Shown: piece by piece, positions 1-15,578 of the stretch
How positions within the stretch are numbered: position 1 is the stretch's first letter
How the letters are laid out: each line of letters opens with the position of its first letter
Assembly: GCA_002105175.1 (NCBI GenBank)
Contig: MCGE01000003.1
Coordinates: 2,119,001 to 2,183,000 of the forward strand
From: Absidia repens
Taxonomy: Eukaryota > Mucoromycota > Mucoromycetes > Mucorales > Cunninghamellaceae
Reading direction: 5' to 3'
Length of the DNA: 64,000 nucleotides
Translations under genes and position numbers: made by a program
The notes under the pieces: generated by a model
Seen by the model: only the letters and a program-made list of their open reading frames with translations
What the model was told of the DNA's origin: nothing
Database searches by the model: none

Positions 1-907
1 ATGGCTCCAAAAAAGAGGAATCGATTTGAGAGTAGTTTCATTTAATACTGCTTTATAGATATTTTGTATCTGTATTAAAATGGAGTGGAGTGCGGAAGTT
101 TTCTTTTATTTTTTATTTTATTTTTTATTGTGTCAAAATCTGTAAATTATACCGTGGAGGTGTTGTTGACAGAGCAGCATGAAGATTGAGATTTGAACTC
201 TGTGTTTTCCAGATGACTCGATAACTCTGCATCAATCAATATCATCATCGTAAATATCTATTTTTCTTCAATCATAGTGCATATCAAAATGAATTCGGTC
301 TCAAAAATTTCTTATACTCTATATTTGTCTTTTTCATGTATGTACCATATGCAGCGGCACATCTATACAAAGAAGATTTTTTGTTTGATAAAAAAGATCA
401 TGCAGTGGGTAGTGATGCTATTTTTATCTTGCTGCATAAACACTGTATGTACATACAGGAGACCCCTCTGCCCCCCCTATTTACATTTTGACAAACATCC
501 AAACTAAGGTTATTTTTTCCATGTTTGGATACAAAAATAACGCGCACATCATCATCACCATTTTCAGCCAGACTTAAATATAATACATACACAACAAGAC
601 AAATGCACGTCTTTGCCTCCTTTCTTCACAACATAACCCAAAAACTCATTCCTCTCCCCTCTTTACAAAATTATATACATACCCACATACAAATATGCAA
701 ATACATACACACACGCGCACCCAAATAGTATCAAATAATATGTATTATAATAAGGAGACAAAGACAAAAAAAAAAAAAAGGTCATGTAAATACTTTATTC
801 TATTATTAATTACTATATAGTATAAAATGTGTATAAATGGTAATATCAGAATACAAAAGGAAGATGGAGGAGGAGGAAGAGAGAGAGAGAGAGGGGGGGG
901 GGTAAGA
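1..907. other. Spacer at left edge
   Basis: No gene is supported here. An open frame from position 1 (ATG, then Pro-Lys-Lys-Arg) stops at 43-45 and could be the last residues of a gene outside the window, but nothing confirms it. The rest is AT-rich with low-complexity tracts, including a GA/G-run near 875-902. It holds the 3' flank of the minus-strand kinase, whose stop is at 908-910. Confidence 0.5.
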
Positions 908-3888
<2,981 letters not shown>

Positions 3889-4933
3889 CCAATCTTGTTG
3901 TTGTTATTGTTGTTGTTATTGGGTAAGGTCGGCGAATAGAGTTAGAAAATAGAGCGTATACGTCGAAATGATGGGTCTAAATAAAAAAAAGAAAAATGGA
4001 AAAAGAAAAAAAAGGAAGAAAGAAAGAAAGAAGAAGAAAAAGTAAGTAAAGCAAAAAACTAAAATATATGAATTTTCCCCGCCCCAACACATCCGCCCCC
4101 CACCCCTCACCGATCTTCAACCCGTTGAAATCCACATCATTTTTTATGCGCATCCTATTTTAGATGCTTACGCCACCACCAAATAGTTTACACTATCGCC
4201 CCCTTCCATCTCTCCCCCCTCCCTCCTCTACCCCCTCCGTCGTCAAATCAAAACATTAAAGTAGCTGCTTTTACCCCTCTCCACAGTGTTCTCTGTTTTT
4301 TTATGTGACCAGAAAGGGACTCCAAAACCAGTCACCAGGTCGCCGTCTTCGTTGCCATATAGCCTACAAAGATAATAGATAAAATTCCAAAAAAAGTTTA
4401 TATTGAATAGGATAACCCAGCAGTACCTTTTCAGTGCGATCCATCCAAGTGATGACGGGGAGTTTGTTCATAGGCCAATAGCATCCATATAGAATGCGGC
4501 CATTTTTTATTGGTGAAAATTGTTAATAAAAACGAATACTAAAGTATATATGTATCTCGTGACAAGTGGGTAAAATTCAGTTCATGTAAAAGAGAATCGG
4601 CAGAGAGAAAGAGAGAGAGAGACAAAAACAAAGGCATGATTCACACAAAAAATAAACCCTATATGGATTTTGAAATGCCGCCAAGCAGTTGGATCTTTGG
4701 CCAATCAAAAATCAGACCAACCAGGGAAAAGGATTACGGGAATTGAATCTGTCAACACCATCAAAAACCCACTCAACCTTTTTTTTTTTTTTTTTTTCTT
4801 TCTTTTGCTTTCTTTGCAATTTATTAACACGTTTGAATCGATAGAGATTCCTACTTTAGATTAGCCTTTTTTATTCCCCCCCCCAGATTCACTTCAATTA
4901 CACAAACTCAATATATACGCAATCAAAGGAACC
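3889..4933. promoter_or_regulatory. Divergent promoter region
   Basis: About 1 kb separates two divergently transcribed genes, so it should contain both promoters. Low-complexity purine and pyrimidine runs (for example A/G-rich at 3980-4040 and a T run at 4780-4797) are visible. I see no clear TATA box or known operator. Confidence 0.4.
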
Positions 4934-7313
4934 ATGCACCCTTCCGTCCCTGCAGACAGAACAAGTCGTTCTTCCTCGCCCAAATTAGAAGCTGATACCG
5001 ATAACGCAGGATCTATTGATACTGTTTTGGCGAACAATGAAAAAATAATGGTTGACGAAACAAATGATGGTGATGATGATGCATCGAAGATGAAAGGTAA
5101 TAGAAACGATCGCATGGTTCATCCATGGTTTTCACATCTGACTTAACATTTATTACCTTCTATTTGGATCATACGTAGAAGCTGTGCCATGCAAAAACAC
5201 ACCCGATCATGGTGATGATTTCAAAGAAGAACGCTACGCTTGGTTGATTGTCATCGGTGCCTTTTTTGTGCAGGTGACATCGTTTGGTGTAGTGACGTCT
5301 TGGTAAAGTAGATACAGACACACAGTATAGTGAACCCATCATTTTACTTACTATCCTTTTTTTTTTTTTTTTTTTTTTTGTTTGTCTGACCACTAGGGGT
5401 AAGAGGATCATACACAAACGAACTTAATCTCGTGTCAGAAAGCAAAAGGGAAAAAGACTTATCCGTTTCTTCCGATTCATTTTATAGGTGTCATGCAAGA
5501 CTACTTCCACGAACATCGACTTGGCTTGCCTCCTCCTTCTGAAACAACCTTTCAAATGGAAAATGAACAGTTACTTAACCTTAGTTTTGTCGGGTACGTA
5601 AGAATTGATGATGAATCATCTTTTATTATCATGACCATGGATTTATTGGGATTGTATGATTTTCAACTTCATTTTTTTTTATTTCTTTTTCTTTTTTTTT
5701 CTTTTCTGGATGGATCGATTTAATCAATTGTGATACAAACAATTCGTATAATCATTATACTGCAGAACAATTGCCTTGATTTGTACAAACATTTGCGGTC
5801 CTCTGGCTCAAATCTTGACTTCCATTTGGGGACATCGAATGGTCCTCATTATTGGAACGTTTTGTGTGACCATAGGTTTGATCTGCGCTGGATTTGCTAC
5901 CGAAATTTGGCACTTGTATTTGACTCAGGGTATCGGTAAGTCGGTTGTGCAAAAAAAAAAAAAAAAGGCGGAACAAGTGGGGCATGATAGGATAGAAAAA
6001 AAAAAAAAAAAGGGGCAAGAGGAGAGAGCGGAGGTTACCAGAGTGTGAAACATCATCGGGATATCAACAAGCGCCACTTTTTTTTTTTTTGCTTCTTTTT
6101 TTAATTCAAAGTTTGATATTTCCATAGTATTCGGGTTAGGTGCCTGTCTGAATTACTGTGTAAGTTAGTTAGGGAACTGGCTATAGATTTATAGTAGAAA
6201 TACTAATCATCTTGGTTTATTTAGACGATTATGGGGGTAGCTCCGCTATGGTTCAATAAACGCCGTGGTCTGGCACTTGGCGTTGTGACTTCTGGTAGCG
6301 GTATTGGTAAGTCATACAGAAAATATTTGGTGGCGATGGTAACGAAGCTAATCACATCGTGATTTATTTATTTTTTTCAGGGGGATTGATTATTCCATTT
6401 ATCATGACATCAATCAATGAATCCCCCAGTCTTGGCCCAGAATGGACTTATCGTATTCTCGGATTCATTTGTTTGGCGCTTGATCTTGTGGCGGTTGTTT
6501 TTGTTCGACCAAGAGTTCCAACTCCTCGGCAACGCAAGAAGCTCGGAGATATTATCAAACTGAATGTACTCAAGGATATGAACTTTTTACTCTTCCTTAT
6601 TGGTAGCTCGACAGCATTAATGGGCTACTTTTTACCTTATTTTTTCTTGCCTGCCTATGCAACCTCCATTGGCCTCTCCCCAAAGCAAGGCGGTGCTCTC
6701 GTTGCTGTTTCTTCCGCTATGAACTTTTTGGGTCGCATTTTAGCTGGGTATGAAAAAAAAGGTTCAAGTAAATATGCAAATTGACATAGAGCACTAAATC
6801 TTTATTTTTTTTTTAATATATGACACTGGGCGTAGTATTTGTGCGGACCGAATTGGGAAACTGAATACCAACATTTTATTCACAACCGCCAGTGGACTCA
6901 GCACCTTTCTTATATGGACATTTGCAAAAACCTATGGTGTCTTGATGGCCTATTCTGCAGTTTTCGGTCTGTTTTGCGGATCCTATTTTGCTCTTTTGTC
7001 ACCCATCACTGCCCAAATTTTAGGAAATGAAAAATTCCCCACAGGCTTATCTGTTATGCTCCTTTCCAATGTGGTTTCTGTATTCGGTATGTGAGAAGAT
7101 CCGGGTACGCCTCACGTATTTAATGTTTCTTACTTATCATTCTACCATGACACCAATTTAGGTCCCAATATTGCAAGCGCTATTCAAAACGCTGTCAACA
7201 CCGAGCCCTTCTTGACATACAAACTTTTTGCTGGCGCCGCATTCTTGGTTGGTGCCTTTATTCTCACTGTCCTCAAAATTAAACTGGATCGAAATATCTT
7301 GGCCAAGGTGTAG
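4934..7313 (+). CDS. Monocarboxylate-type MFS transporter (SLC16/MCH-like)
   Basis: Ten exons, one of them only two bases long, give 482 residues. The cytosolic N-terminus is acidic. It is followed by hydrophobic segments typical of the fungal MCH/SLC16 branch of the major facilitator superfamily. Landmarks are TSWGVMQDYF in the first helix region, WFNKRRGLALGV in the loop after helix 4, and GRILAG-x-ICADRIGK near helix 8. Exons: 4934-5096, 5179-5302, 5397-5398, 5488-5593, 5766-5935, 6128-6159, 6225-6306, 6381-6747, 6836-7086, 7162-7313. The total is divisible by three only with the GG microexon. Such proteins move monocarboxylates or other small solutes across the plasma or organelle membrane; the substrate cannot be told from sequence. 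A paralogue lies on the other strand at 38173-39972. Confidence 0.85.
5397..5398 (+). other. Two-nucleotide microexon (GG) in MFS transporter
   Basis: The upstream exon ends in TG (5302) and the downstream exon starts GTGTCATG (5488). Joining them directly shifts the frame. Between them, CACTAG (acceptor) is followed by GG and then GTAAGAGG (donor). Including GG gives TGG GGT GTC ATG, i.e. Trp-Gly-Val-Met, matching the conserved helix 1 region of the family. The paralogous gene has the same arrangement. Confidence 0.75.
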
Positions 7314-8031
7314 ATTAGATTTTTTTTATTGAATTTGTTTGGTTGCTATTGTAGTATAAATGATGATGTATTTTAATAAAATGATAGTAACGTACAGGAT
7401 GTATGAAATGTTTTGGATGAGGGCGAATGATGATTGGGGAAGGTTATGGTAAAATAATACTAGTATAGCGCGGGAAGCAATGTATACCACAAGCAGGGAA
7501 AGAAAAAAGGTGATTGAGGTATATACAGGATCTCATTCGACAAGAAAAATTTTGAGTAACTATATCGCAATACATAATGGCGTCATGAAAAGGTGTGCCA
7601 TGTTTTATTTAAAATATGTGTATAAACTATGGTATAGCAATTAAACTAAACTATATAGTACAATGATAGTACATGACACCTACTGTTCTAAAGATGTGGC
7701 CTTTACGAGTGAGTGTGGGTAAGAATGGAGTGTATGAGGTTGTAGTAGAATATGTAACCTGTGAGTTTCAATCAAATAATATATGCTATCATATAGAATA
7801 AGCATAAACGTAAAATCGTAAGCTATTCTACAATGGAATGGGTTCTCCGAAAGATTTTTTCTAACGGTGATACTAATTTTTATGTGACATGGGCATACAG
7901 ACAAACATATATTTACATTGTTTGGATTCTGCCATGGTAGAATTGCTGTACCCATCAAGACAAATTGAAATTAAAAAAATCTCAAAGCGATCCTCTGACA
8001 TCCTCAGATGGAGAGAAGAGGCACTGGAGAA

Positions 8032-8740
8032 TTTCAAATTCCGTCCACGTGAAAATTTGTTTACCCTCATTTTTTTTTCGCTCTGTCGCTCTTTCTTTTC
8101 ATTTTCTTTTTTCCCTCTTTTTTTTTTCTTCACCACTTAACTTATCTGGGGTCATGTTGGACTTAGATTAGTGTCAGGTCTAATTTAGAAGCGTTTTCAG
8201 CTCAGGGATTACAAGATGCATGGGGAAACCCTTTCATTTTGGTTGCAGGTTTAGAATCACCTATTAGAAAACTTTAGATGTCTTCATTAGTTTAGTTTAG
8301 TGTTTAGTTTGTCATAGTTTGTATTTTGAACCGAGTAAAACATGTATTTTTTTACTTGTCTCAATGAAAAAATGTCCCATTAGTCTGTCATGTCTGTGTA
8401 ATAGATTCCAGTTTTTACTACCATTAGCTCATTAGATTACTATGCTATACTTCAATAAACGATTCCCTTTTAGCCTTTCTCATGTCTTGTACTGTACAAT
8501 ATATCAGGTCCCGTTTAACACTTGTAGAACTGACCATTCTTCAGAACTGGCATTACTCTCATTCATGCTCCCTTCAACAGATCCCTTGTTAGAGTGAACC
8601 CCTCGTACATTAGTTTTAATATATCCATATATGCTTCAATAAAATATGACCCCCCTTTTTTTTTAACTATCCTCTAACCCGTTATATAATGAACAAAGTC
8701 ATTATTGTAGCTATTTAGTGTGTGTACTTTCAAATGCTTA
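8032..8740 (+). repeat. Dispersed CACGTG-headed repeat, copy A
   Basis: The head at 8032-8051 is a slightly degenerate form of the family consensus TTTCAAATCCCGCCCACGTG. A pyrimidine-rich tract follows, then the conserved core (8161-8240) containing GGGATTACAAGATGCATGG and GGAAACCCTTTCATTTT. AATAAA-like signals occur near 8450 and 8638. The end is set where similarity to the other copies fades and is approximate. It contains no long open frame. Confidence 0.75.
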
Positions 8741-10027
8741 CTTTCACTCTCACCCACTAAGACCGCGTTTTCCTCTCAATTCAAGTGACTAGTTTACAGT
8801 TCTAGGTCGACTAGCATAAAAAGAGTCGCACTATTTCAGCTTTGCATACTGTTCACATGAATCAGTCTAGGCCGAACCTCCAGCATAGCATCTCTTATCT
8901 TATGAAGTATTGTAGCCTTTACTAGAGTCATATATTCAAATTCACTATTTTCTTTTTTTTTTTACCTCGCACACAAAAATCCCCAAATAAACACTGGTTT
9001 TCATTCCATCAAAATCCACACTATATCCCCACGCACCAAATAAAAAAAAGGGAACTTCCTTGATACTCAGCAAACGTATGATTTCCCGAAGATCCAACCG
9101 ACAGCGTTTCGTTTAACATATATTACTAGTATGTTTGGTCATTCATGCAGTAAAAATGGATCTTATTTCGTCGTCTTCTAATGGTGTTGGTCAATAAAAC
9201 ATGAGAGGCGAGGAGGGGACTACTATGCTACCGTGAATCTTTCATTATTTGCAACTCCGGTTGGTCGATTCTGCATGACGGGGTTTGCCCACCTGTTGAA
9301 TCTCATCATAGGGATCCGTCTCCTAAGGAACATATTCCACCAAGACCAAGCTTTCTTTTTTTTTAATCGTGTTGTGAAAACCCGTCATTTATTTTTGGGT
9401 TTTCAACTGAGTGGCATTGAGTGCGACAAAGTCATTGGTGACGGCACAGTATTGTGCACCTTCCTCGCCTCCTCCTCCTTTTTCCAGCACTCAGCGGACC
9501 CCATTCCGTTAGAGGGATTATGATGATTCAATCTATTGGACGGAGGAAGGGATCCGGTTTGCTCATATCAAGTTTCGAGAATAAAAAAGAATAAAGGAAC
9601 CGGCAGATGGGTGACACGGGGTCGGGATTCTATTCTCAATTTCGCGAGATCAGCACCTATTATTTTTTTTTTTTTTTTTTTCCCCTTAACGTACCAGCAT
9701 GATCACTATCTTTTTTTATACTTGGGATACCATTATCTAAGGAAAAGTGTGCCAATGTGTGCAAGGGTGTAAAATAAATAAAATAAAATAAAAATATAGA
9801 TACCCAGCTATTTTAATGGATCACTTCTTTTTTTTTTTTTTCTAAAAGGGTAATTTCTCAGCCACCAGTGAGATTCGTTGACCCTAGGTTGATCTTCAGC
9901 CAATCACATGCCTGAGTTGCCAACACCGATGATCTGTAAAAAGAAAATTTTTTGAAGCCCAACTCGATGAACCAAACCAACATAAAAAAAAATTTTCAAT
10001 TTTATTTTTTATTCTTTCTCTTTCCTT

Positions 10028-10035
10028 TATATAAA
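10028..10035 (+). promoter_or_regulatory. TATA box of eIF5A gene
   Basis: TATATAAA lies 18 bases before the putative first-exon end at 10053. That short distance bears on which start codon model is right (see the eIF5A entry). Confidence 0.5.
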
Positions 10036-10052
10036 CTCTTTATTTTGAAAAA

Positions 10053-10887
10053 AGTAAGTTGTCATGAGCGTTTGTTTTGTTTTTTTTGGAGAGAGGTGAA
10101 TATCCCCCCTCCCATAGAATCGGAATAACTCTTTCAAGTAAACGTGGTGACTAATCTTAATTCTTTCTTATTTTATCCAGTGTCTGAAGAACACGAACAC
10201 ACCTTCGAATCCACCGATGCTGGTGCCTCCAAGACTTTCCCCATGCAATGTTCCGCCTTGAGAAAGAACGGCCACGTTGTGATCAAGGGTCGTCCCTGTA
10301 AGATCGTTGACATGTCTACCTCCAAGACTGGTAAGCACGGTCACGCCAAGGTCCATTTGGTTGGTATCGATATCTTCACCAACAAGTAAGTCAAAAAAAA
10401 ATTGCGCGGGGATACATGGAGATTGATAAGGGAAAAAAAACACAATGTTGCTTTATGTGTATGTGTGTGTGAGTGTGCTCATTGTTAACGGGATTTTTTT
10501 TTTTTTTTTTGTTATTTACAGGAAGTATGAAGATCTCTCTCCCTCCACCCACAACATGGATGTTCCCCACGTTATCCGTAACGAATATGCTTTGATCAAC
10601 ATTGATGATGGTTTCCTTTCCTTCATGCTTGCTGACGGTAGCACCAAGGATGATGTCAAGCTCCCTGACAACGAAACTGGTGAAAAGCTCCAAGAAGAAT
10701 TCGACGAAGGCAAGGAATTGTTGGTCTCCGTTGTCTCCTCCATGGGTGAAGAACATGCTTTGACTTGTAAGTTTTTGATTTTTTTTTTCAATATGACTGT
10801 GTGATGATGGCATGTTTTGGTACTGACGCTTTTTTTTGTTTTGTTTTGTTTTTTTACTCGTTTATAGTCAAGGAAGCTCCTCAATAG
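10053..10887 (+). CDS. Translation factor eIF5A
   Basis: The protein has 156 residues in the preferred model. Coding exons: A at 10053, then 10181-10385, 10522-10766 and 10868-10887. The hypusine site is plain ([12 protein letters not shown]; the lysine before HGH is modified by deoxyhypusine synthase). The SH3-like N-domain and OB-fold C-domain are complete. eIF5A relieves ribosome stalling and aids termination. The start codon appears to be split by an intron: A at 10053, donor GTAAGT, acceptor TTATCCAG, then TG TCT GAA GAA. This gives Met-Ser-Glu-Glu, as in relatives. An alternative ATG at 10064 with a GTTTTG donor would add three residues (159 aa) and fits the TATA position better. The body of the protein is certain; the first residues are not. 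It is convergent with the Rho exchange factor. Confidence 0.93.
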
Positions 10888-11662
10888 ACAAGATGTAAAT
10901 TATTTAGGTCTCTCACACCTACCTCTCTTCCCCCCGTCATCCCCTTCCCTTTTGTCATTTAGCTAGTAATAGGCGATATTATTTGATCATTCATCCCCTT
11001 CTCCATTTTACAAAATAAAGAAAAAGTTTTATAATATCCATCTTTGTGTTGATTGTATCTTTATTTGCGTTGTTTATGACTTGTACATGAAATGGTGAAT
11101 TTGTTTGATAGTATTCAGTGGTTTTTTTGATGTGGTCCCTGACTGATTTGAGTTGGCATGATAGGTTTAGTTTTAAACACCGCAACTTCCAATAATCTTT
11201 GTTTGTCAAGGCACCAGTCCTGAAATCGTTCATCATGAAGAGTAGAAAACAAAAGAAACTATATTTTCTGTGATATCATATGTATCACATAAATAGATTA
11301 TGTCATCGATGATCAATACGATCAGTTATTGCTACACATATTTACTGCTATATTGTTATTTTGTGACAACATGTATAAAAAACAACCCCTCATCAATATC
11401 ATAATAATAGAGTAATGTGTAAATATGTCATTTTATTAACGAGAATTAATATAAAGAAGTAAGTGAGAGTGGATGGTACAAGGGATAATAGAAAGGGAAT
11501 CAAATAGAATACGATGTAAAAAAAAAAAAAAAGAATATACATAAGTAAATATAAGGTATGTAAAATATAGAAATAATAATGATAATAATAGAGAAAAACA
11601 AAGACGAAAAGTGAATATAATGTGTGTATGGAGTGGAGTAGCGGGGGAAGGGGGTAACTAGT
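10888..11662. other. Convergent 3' spacer
   Basis: It lies between the eIF5A stop and the exchange-factor stop, and is AT-rich. A candidate poly(A) signal AATAAA at 11013-11018 (within CAAAATAAAG) serves eIF5A. No gene is seen. Confidence 0.5.
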
Positions 11663-14600
11663 TTACAATCGTTGACAGTATTGAGAAGGAACCCATCCAA
11701 AATGTTCAGCATGACCAACCGAAATACCAGCATAAAGCCAAGCACCTTGTAAACCATCTTCGTCTTCGTCCTCCACCCAGACCTGGATCACATCGCCTTT
11801 ATGGACACAGAGAGCTTCTTGACTTGGTTCTAAGTAATCATGTATGACAAGACATTCAAACGCTGGTTCGGCCAGATTGCTGTTATTGTAAGAAGCGACA
11901 CTTGAGCCTTGTGTTTTGCTATAATGGTCATCTTGTTGTTGCGGTGTTGTTGCTTTGGAGCTTTCATCATCCGTTGGCGTTCTACCCATATCCGTCAACA
12001 CATTCCCTGCACTTCGGTGATCTTTCCAAACCGGCGATCCATATTTTCGACTAGATGTTGTGGAGCGTGTATCTGAATAAAAAAGGTAGGAGTCAAGATC
12101 TAATCATGTCAGTCGAGGTCTCTCTCTCTCTCTCCACTCTGTACTTGATTGATTTTCTTACCATCATCGTTGAAGCTTTGCACAGATAATGTTCTATCAA
12201 AATAATCATCCGGTCCTTTCGGTCGATTGCTGTTCCCAGTCAGATCATCCGCAAGTGGAGTCAATGGAAGCACGCCCAGCACCATCTTCCATCGTTCCTT
12301 GTTTAACGGCATAATATCTTCGATCAAAGGTCGTACATGAATATCCATTTCTTCATGATAGCGTTTGATGATGGTGTCCATGGTGTTTTGATTTCCCGCT
12401 GTATTGACGTCCTGTCGAAGGTGTTGCATCAATTTATTCCATTCACGGTAAGTTTGTTCATAGTATCTCTTTTGCACCATGGCCAGATCCTCCACAATAA
12501 TGTCAAAATATTGGCGTGTCAGATCGAATAAAAGAGGTAATTCTTCCACAAGCTGAGCATTGATAGAAACATATACATCAGCCGATTCTTGAAGTGCTTT
12601 GTCCGGTACGTCGCCACGTGCCTTAATTCCTCGAACACGATCGTAGTCCAATAGTTTTTGGGCCCGTTTGCTGATGACTTGCGATGGATTTTCATATACC
12701 AAGAGAAAACTTTCAATACGGGAATAAATATAGCCATGTATCAAAGTATCCTACAATATAGTACAGTAAGATGAGAAGAAAAAAAAACACCCTTAATATA
12801 CTTTTTTTTTCATCAATACTAACCAATTCCCTAGACATGATCATACGAAACGTAGCCGCCATCTTTGTGAATTCCTTGATTTGGTTCATACTACGCACGC
12901 GCACACCTCCAAATGCAGAATAGACCTCTTCCAAACCGGTAGCAAATTCCATCAAGTTGTCAAAGTTGTCCTTCACCTGCCGCACCCAAGCTTGAATATC
13001 ACGCGCCAGTTGTCGTACGATTTCTTGTTGGTCTTCGAATTTTTGATGTAAAGCGTCAAACAAGGTATCCTGTGTTGCTTCGGCTGCTAATCCGGTCACT
13101 TGTCGTATTCTATGGGCTTTTCGTGTCAGCTTTTTATTGATTCCATGCCTATTTTTGCCAAATTTGAGATGTATGGTTTAATTTTCTGTTTCAATTCCAC
13201 ATTGCCATAGTAAAATAATAATAAACTTACACAACGTTGATATCGGTTTTTTTCTTGTCGCCCACAATCTTTTCCACAATGTCCTTTCGACGTTTGATTT
13301 CGTTGATATGGTCCGCTACATTTTGAATTTCATTGTTGGCAATACATAAGTTTTCATAATCTGGATGATCAGTGGGAGTTGTGATCAGGAGTTCCTAAAA
13401 AAAAAGTTGATGCAAGATAAATAAAAGAAAATAAAAAAGAGTTGGTTCCATTTCACACATTGATCTTCACGCTTCAATGTACTTACTTTCAATAATAATG
13501 GGTACTTGAGAACTCTTTGAACAGGTTTGATCAATAAGCTTCCAATATCCCAACTTTGAGTCCGTCCAGGTAATTGTTCAGCACACGACTATAAAAAAAA
13601 ATGCAGTGTCAATACCATATATTAGGGCAGCGCCGATCACCATCATGCAATACCTGCAAAAACTGTTGCGCCTTGGGTATAGATTCAAGTTCCTGTAACC
13701 TGATCACAGCATCCGTGTGACGTTTACAATAATCACAATAGACCTGATCAATTTGTTGCATCTAACCATACCCCCCCCAAAAAAAAAGTAACACAAAATC
13801 ACGTTAGCATTCATGCCAACCAACCAATCCTCAGTTCTTTTTTTTTTTTTTCCTATTTACCATATCTTTGAATACCATACCAACGGTGCCTTGGGTAAAT
13901 CCATCATCGCCCTGGATAGCATATGATAGTGAATCAACAAAGACAGCTTCGAAATCCACAATGGCCAAAAGGTTGGAAAATACATGCTTCACATCCGACG
14001 GGGAGAATCCAGAGTCTGGTGATGAAAGGGAAGGCTCATAGTAGATTTCCTTAAGTACCAGCATGTCCTCTTGATAGATTTTTTCTGTTTTCCACAATTC
14101 ATCCATCACCTTGGCACGCTTGTCCTGTTTTGTTCCTGTTGACTGGGGAGGGATCATGGATGGCGGTGACGTGGTTGTTGACGTGGAGGTAGATACAGAC
14201 ACGGATGAGGATAATGGCGCTGCCGACGATGATAACGATTCAAAAGAGGTGCTATGCATCAATGAAGGTCCTGCTGATGATGATGTTGGCTTGGTAAATG
14301 TTGTTGTGTTTTCCATGTTGTTGTTGTCAGATGATGTGGATGATGTAGACGATGTGTTGCTCACCATGACGATTGAATCCTTAAGCGACTGTTGTTGTTG
14401 ATGATGAGGATGATGTTGATCTGTATGAGCGCTACTGCCATTACTGAACCAGTTAGTGATTGTATTTCCGTAGTTGTTCCAAGTGCGTTTTGAAGGTGAT
14501 GCAGTAGCCGGTGAGGAAGATGACGAGGATAAAGAGGAGGTCGATACTGCACTAACGGCGCTATTTCCAGTGCCAGATCGGGATATCGTGTGGAGAGAAG

Positions 14601-15578
14601 ACAGGCCAGTCGAGGGTGGCGGTGCAGTATTAGGACTACTAGCAGGTGGTGCAGGTGGAGGTGGCTGCAAGTGCGATTTGAGTGTGTTTTGAGAGAGTCG
14701 CTTTGGAATCAATAGCCGAGGATGTACACTGAGTGAATCTGCTGTTGCAATGTCGCGAGACGAGTTTGATGGTGAAGTCAAAGGCGTTGATAACATTGGA
14801 CCCGTTCTTGATAATAATGAAGGCCGGTTGGTTCCTGCGTGTTCAGTTGGCGATGGACTCGATGTGTTCGTTGTTGAATTCAATGCTCGTCGTTCCCCAG
14901 ATTCTGTTTTCACTGATTCATGTCGTCTAAATGTTGGTGGACGGACAGGTGGATCCCTTTGCCTTTGTTGCCATGATTGTGTAGAAGATTGGTTTGATGC
15001 ATCTTGGAGACCAGGTCTAGGTTGTTTGTCGAGGCTGCTGAGTCGTCCGTAAGTCGAATCTAATCGTAAAGACTAGTGAAAACAAAATAAATTGTAATAA
15101 TAATATGAGTAACGAGTGGTTTGATTTCAAGTCACTTTGTCTATGTTTTTATTACCGTTCTGTTTTCACCGGCACCAGTTTGCTGAAAGCGAGCCCGAAT
15201 GTCCTGAAAAGGCAGAGAAGACTGGTCCACGGCAGAGTCATCTGCTTTGACTGTCGTATTCTTGTCATCAGCGTTTTCCATCATACTATTATTAGGTTGT
15301 TGGGACCGTAACGACGGAGGTTTTGTTGGAAGCTTTGGTTTTGCAGGTTTCATGGGTTTGGTTGGTTGACTCGTAGATTTTTCGTTTTCAAACATTCTAG
15401 AAAGTCTATTAATGGACTGACCTCTTGAGGGAATGGTTGTTGGTATATGTTGTTGTTGTTGTTGTTGTTGGGAATGTAATTGCTGTGATAGTCTATGATG
15501 TGAATGTTGCGACGTGCGAGGTGTTCGTTCCAATGTTTGAGCAAAGGCATCCGGATGACCTGAATTAGATTGATTCAT
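11663..15578 (-). CDS. Rho/Cdc42 guanine-nucleotide exchange factor, DH-BAR-SH3 (Tuba/Gef1-like)
   Basis: Eight exons give 1110 residues. The first ~415 residues are low-complexity Ser/Thr/Gln/Pro-rich, with a proline-rich Lys patch (KPMKPAKPKLPTKP) that could bind SH3 domains. The DH (RhoGEF) domain covers about 450-640: it opens with RAKVMDELWKTEKIYQEDM and ends with the hallmark LLIKPVQRVLKYPLLLKELL. A BAR domain follows (about 660-930). The C-terminal ~65 residues form an SH3 domain (ALCVHKGDVIQV, then GAWLYAG and GWVPSQYC). This order is that of animal DNMBP/Tuba; fission yeast Gef1 has DH-BAR. Such proteins activate Cdc42 at curved membranes during polar growth and septation. The start is the ATG at 15576-15578. 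Both ends lie next to long spacers. Confidence 0.88.

Larger units (their letters stand above)
7314..10052. other. 2.7 kb spacer with repeat copy A
   Basis: I find no protein gene. It carries dispersed repeat copy A (8032-8740) and T-rich and A-rich tracts (9660-9680, 9829-9842). The frames between 9233 and 9772 are interrupted and resemble nothing I recognise. The last hundred bases are the eIF5A promoter. Confidence 0.5.

Noticed and set aside
181..240. tRNA-like sequence on the minus strand (GAGTTCAAATCTC arm)
   Set aside because: Only three of five T-stem pairs form, and position 33 and the acceptor stem do not fit. It is not a functional tRNA.
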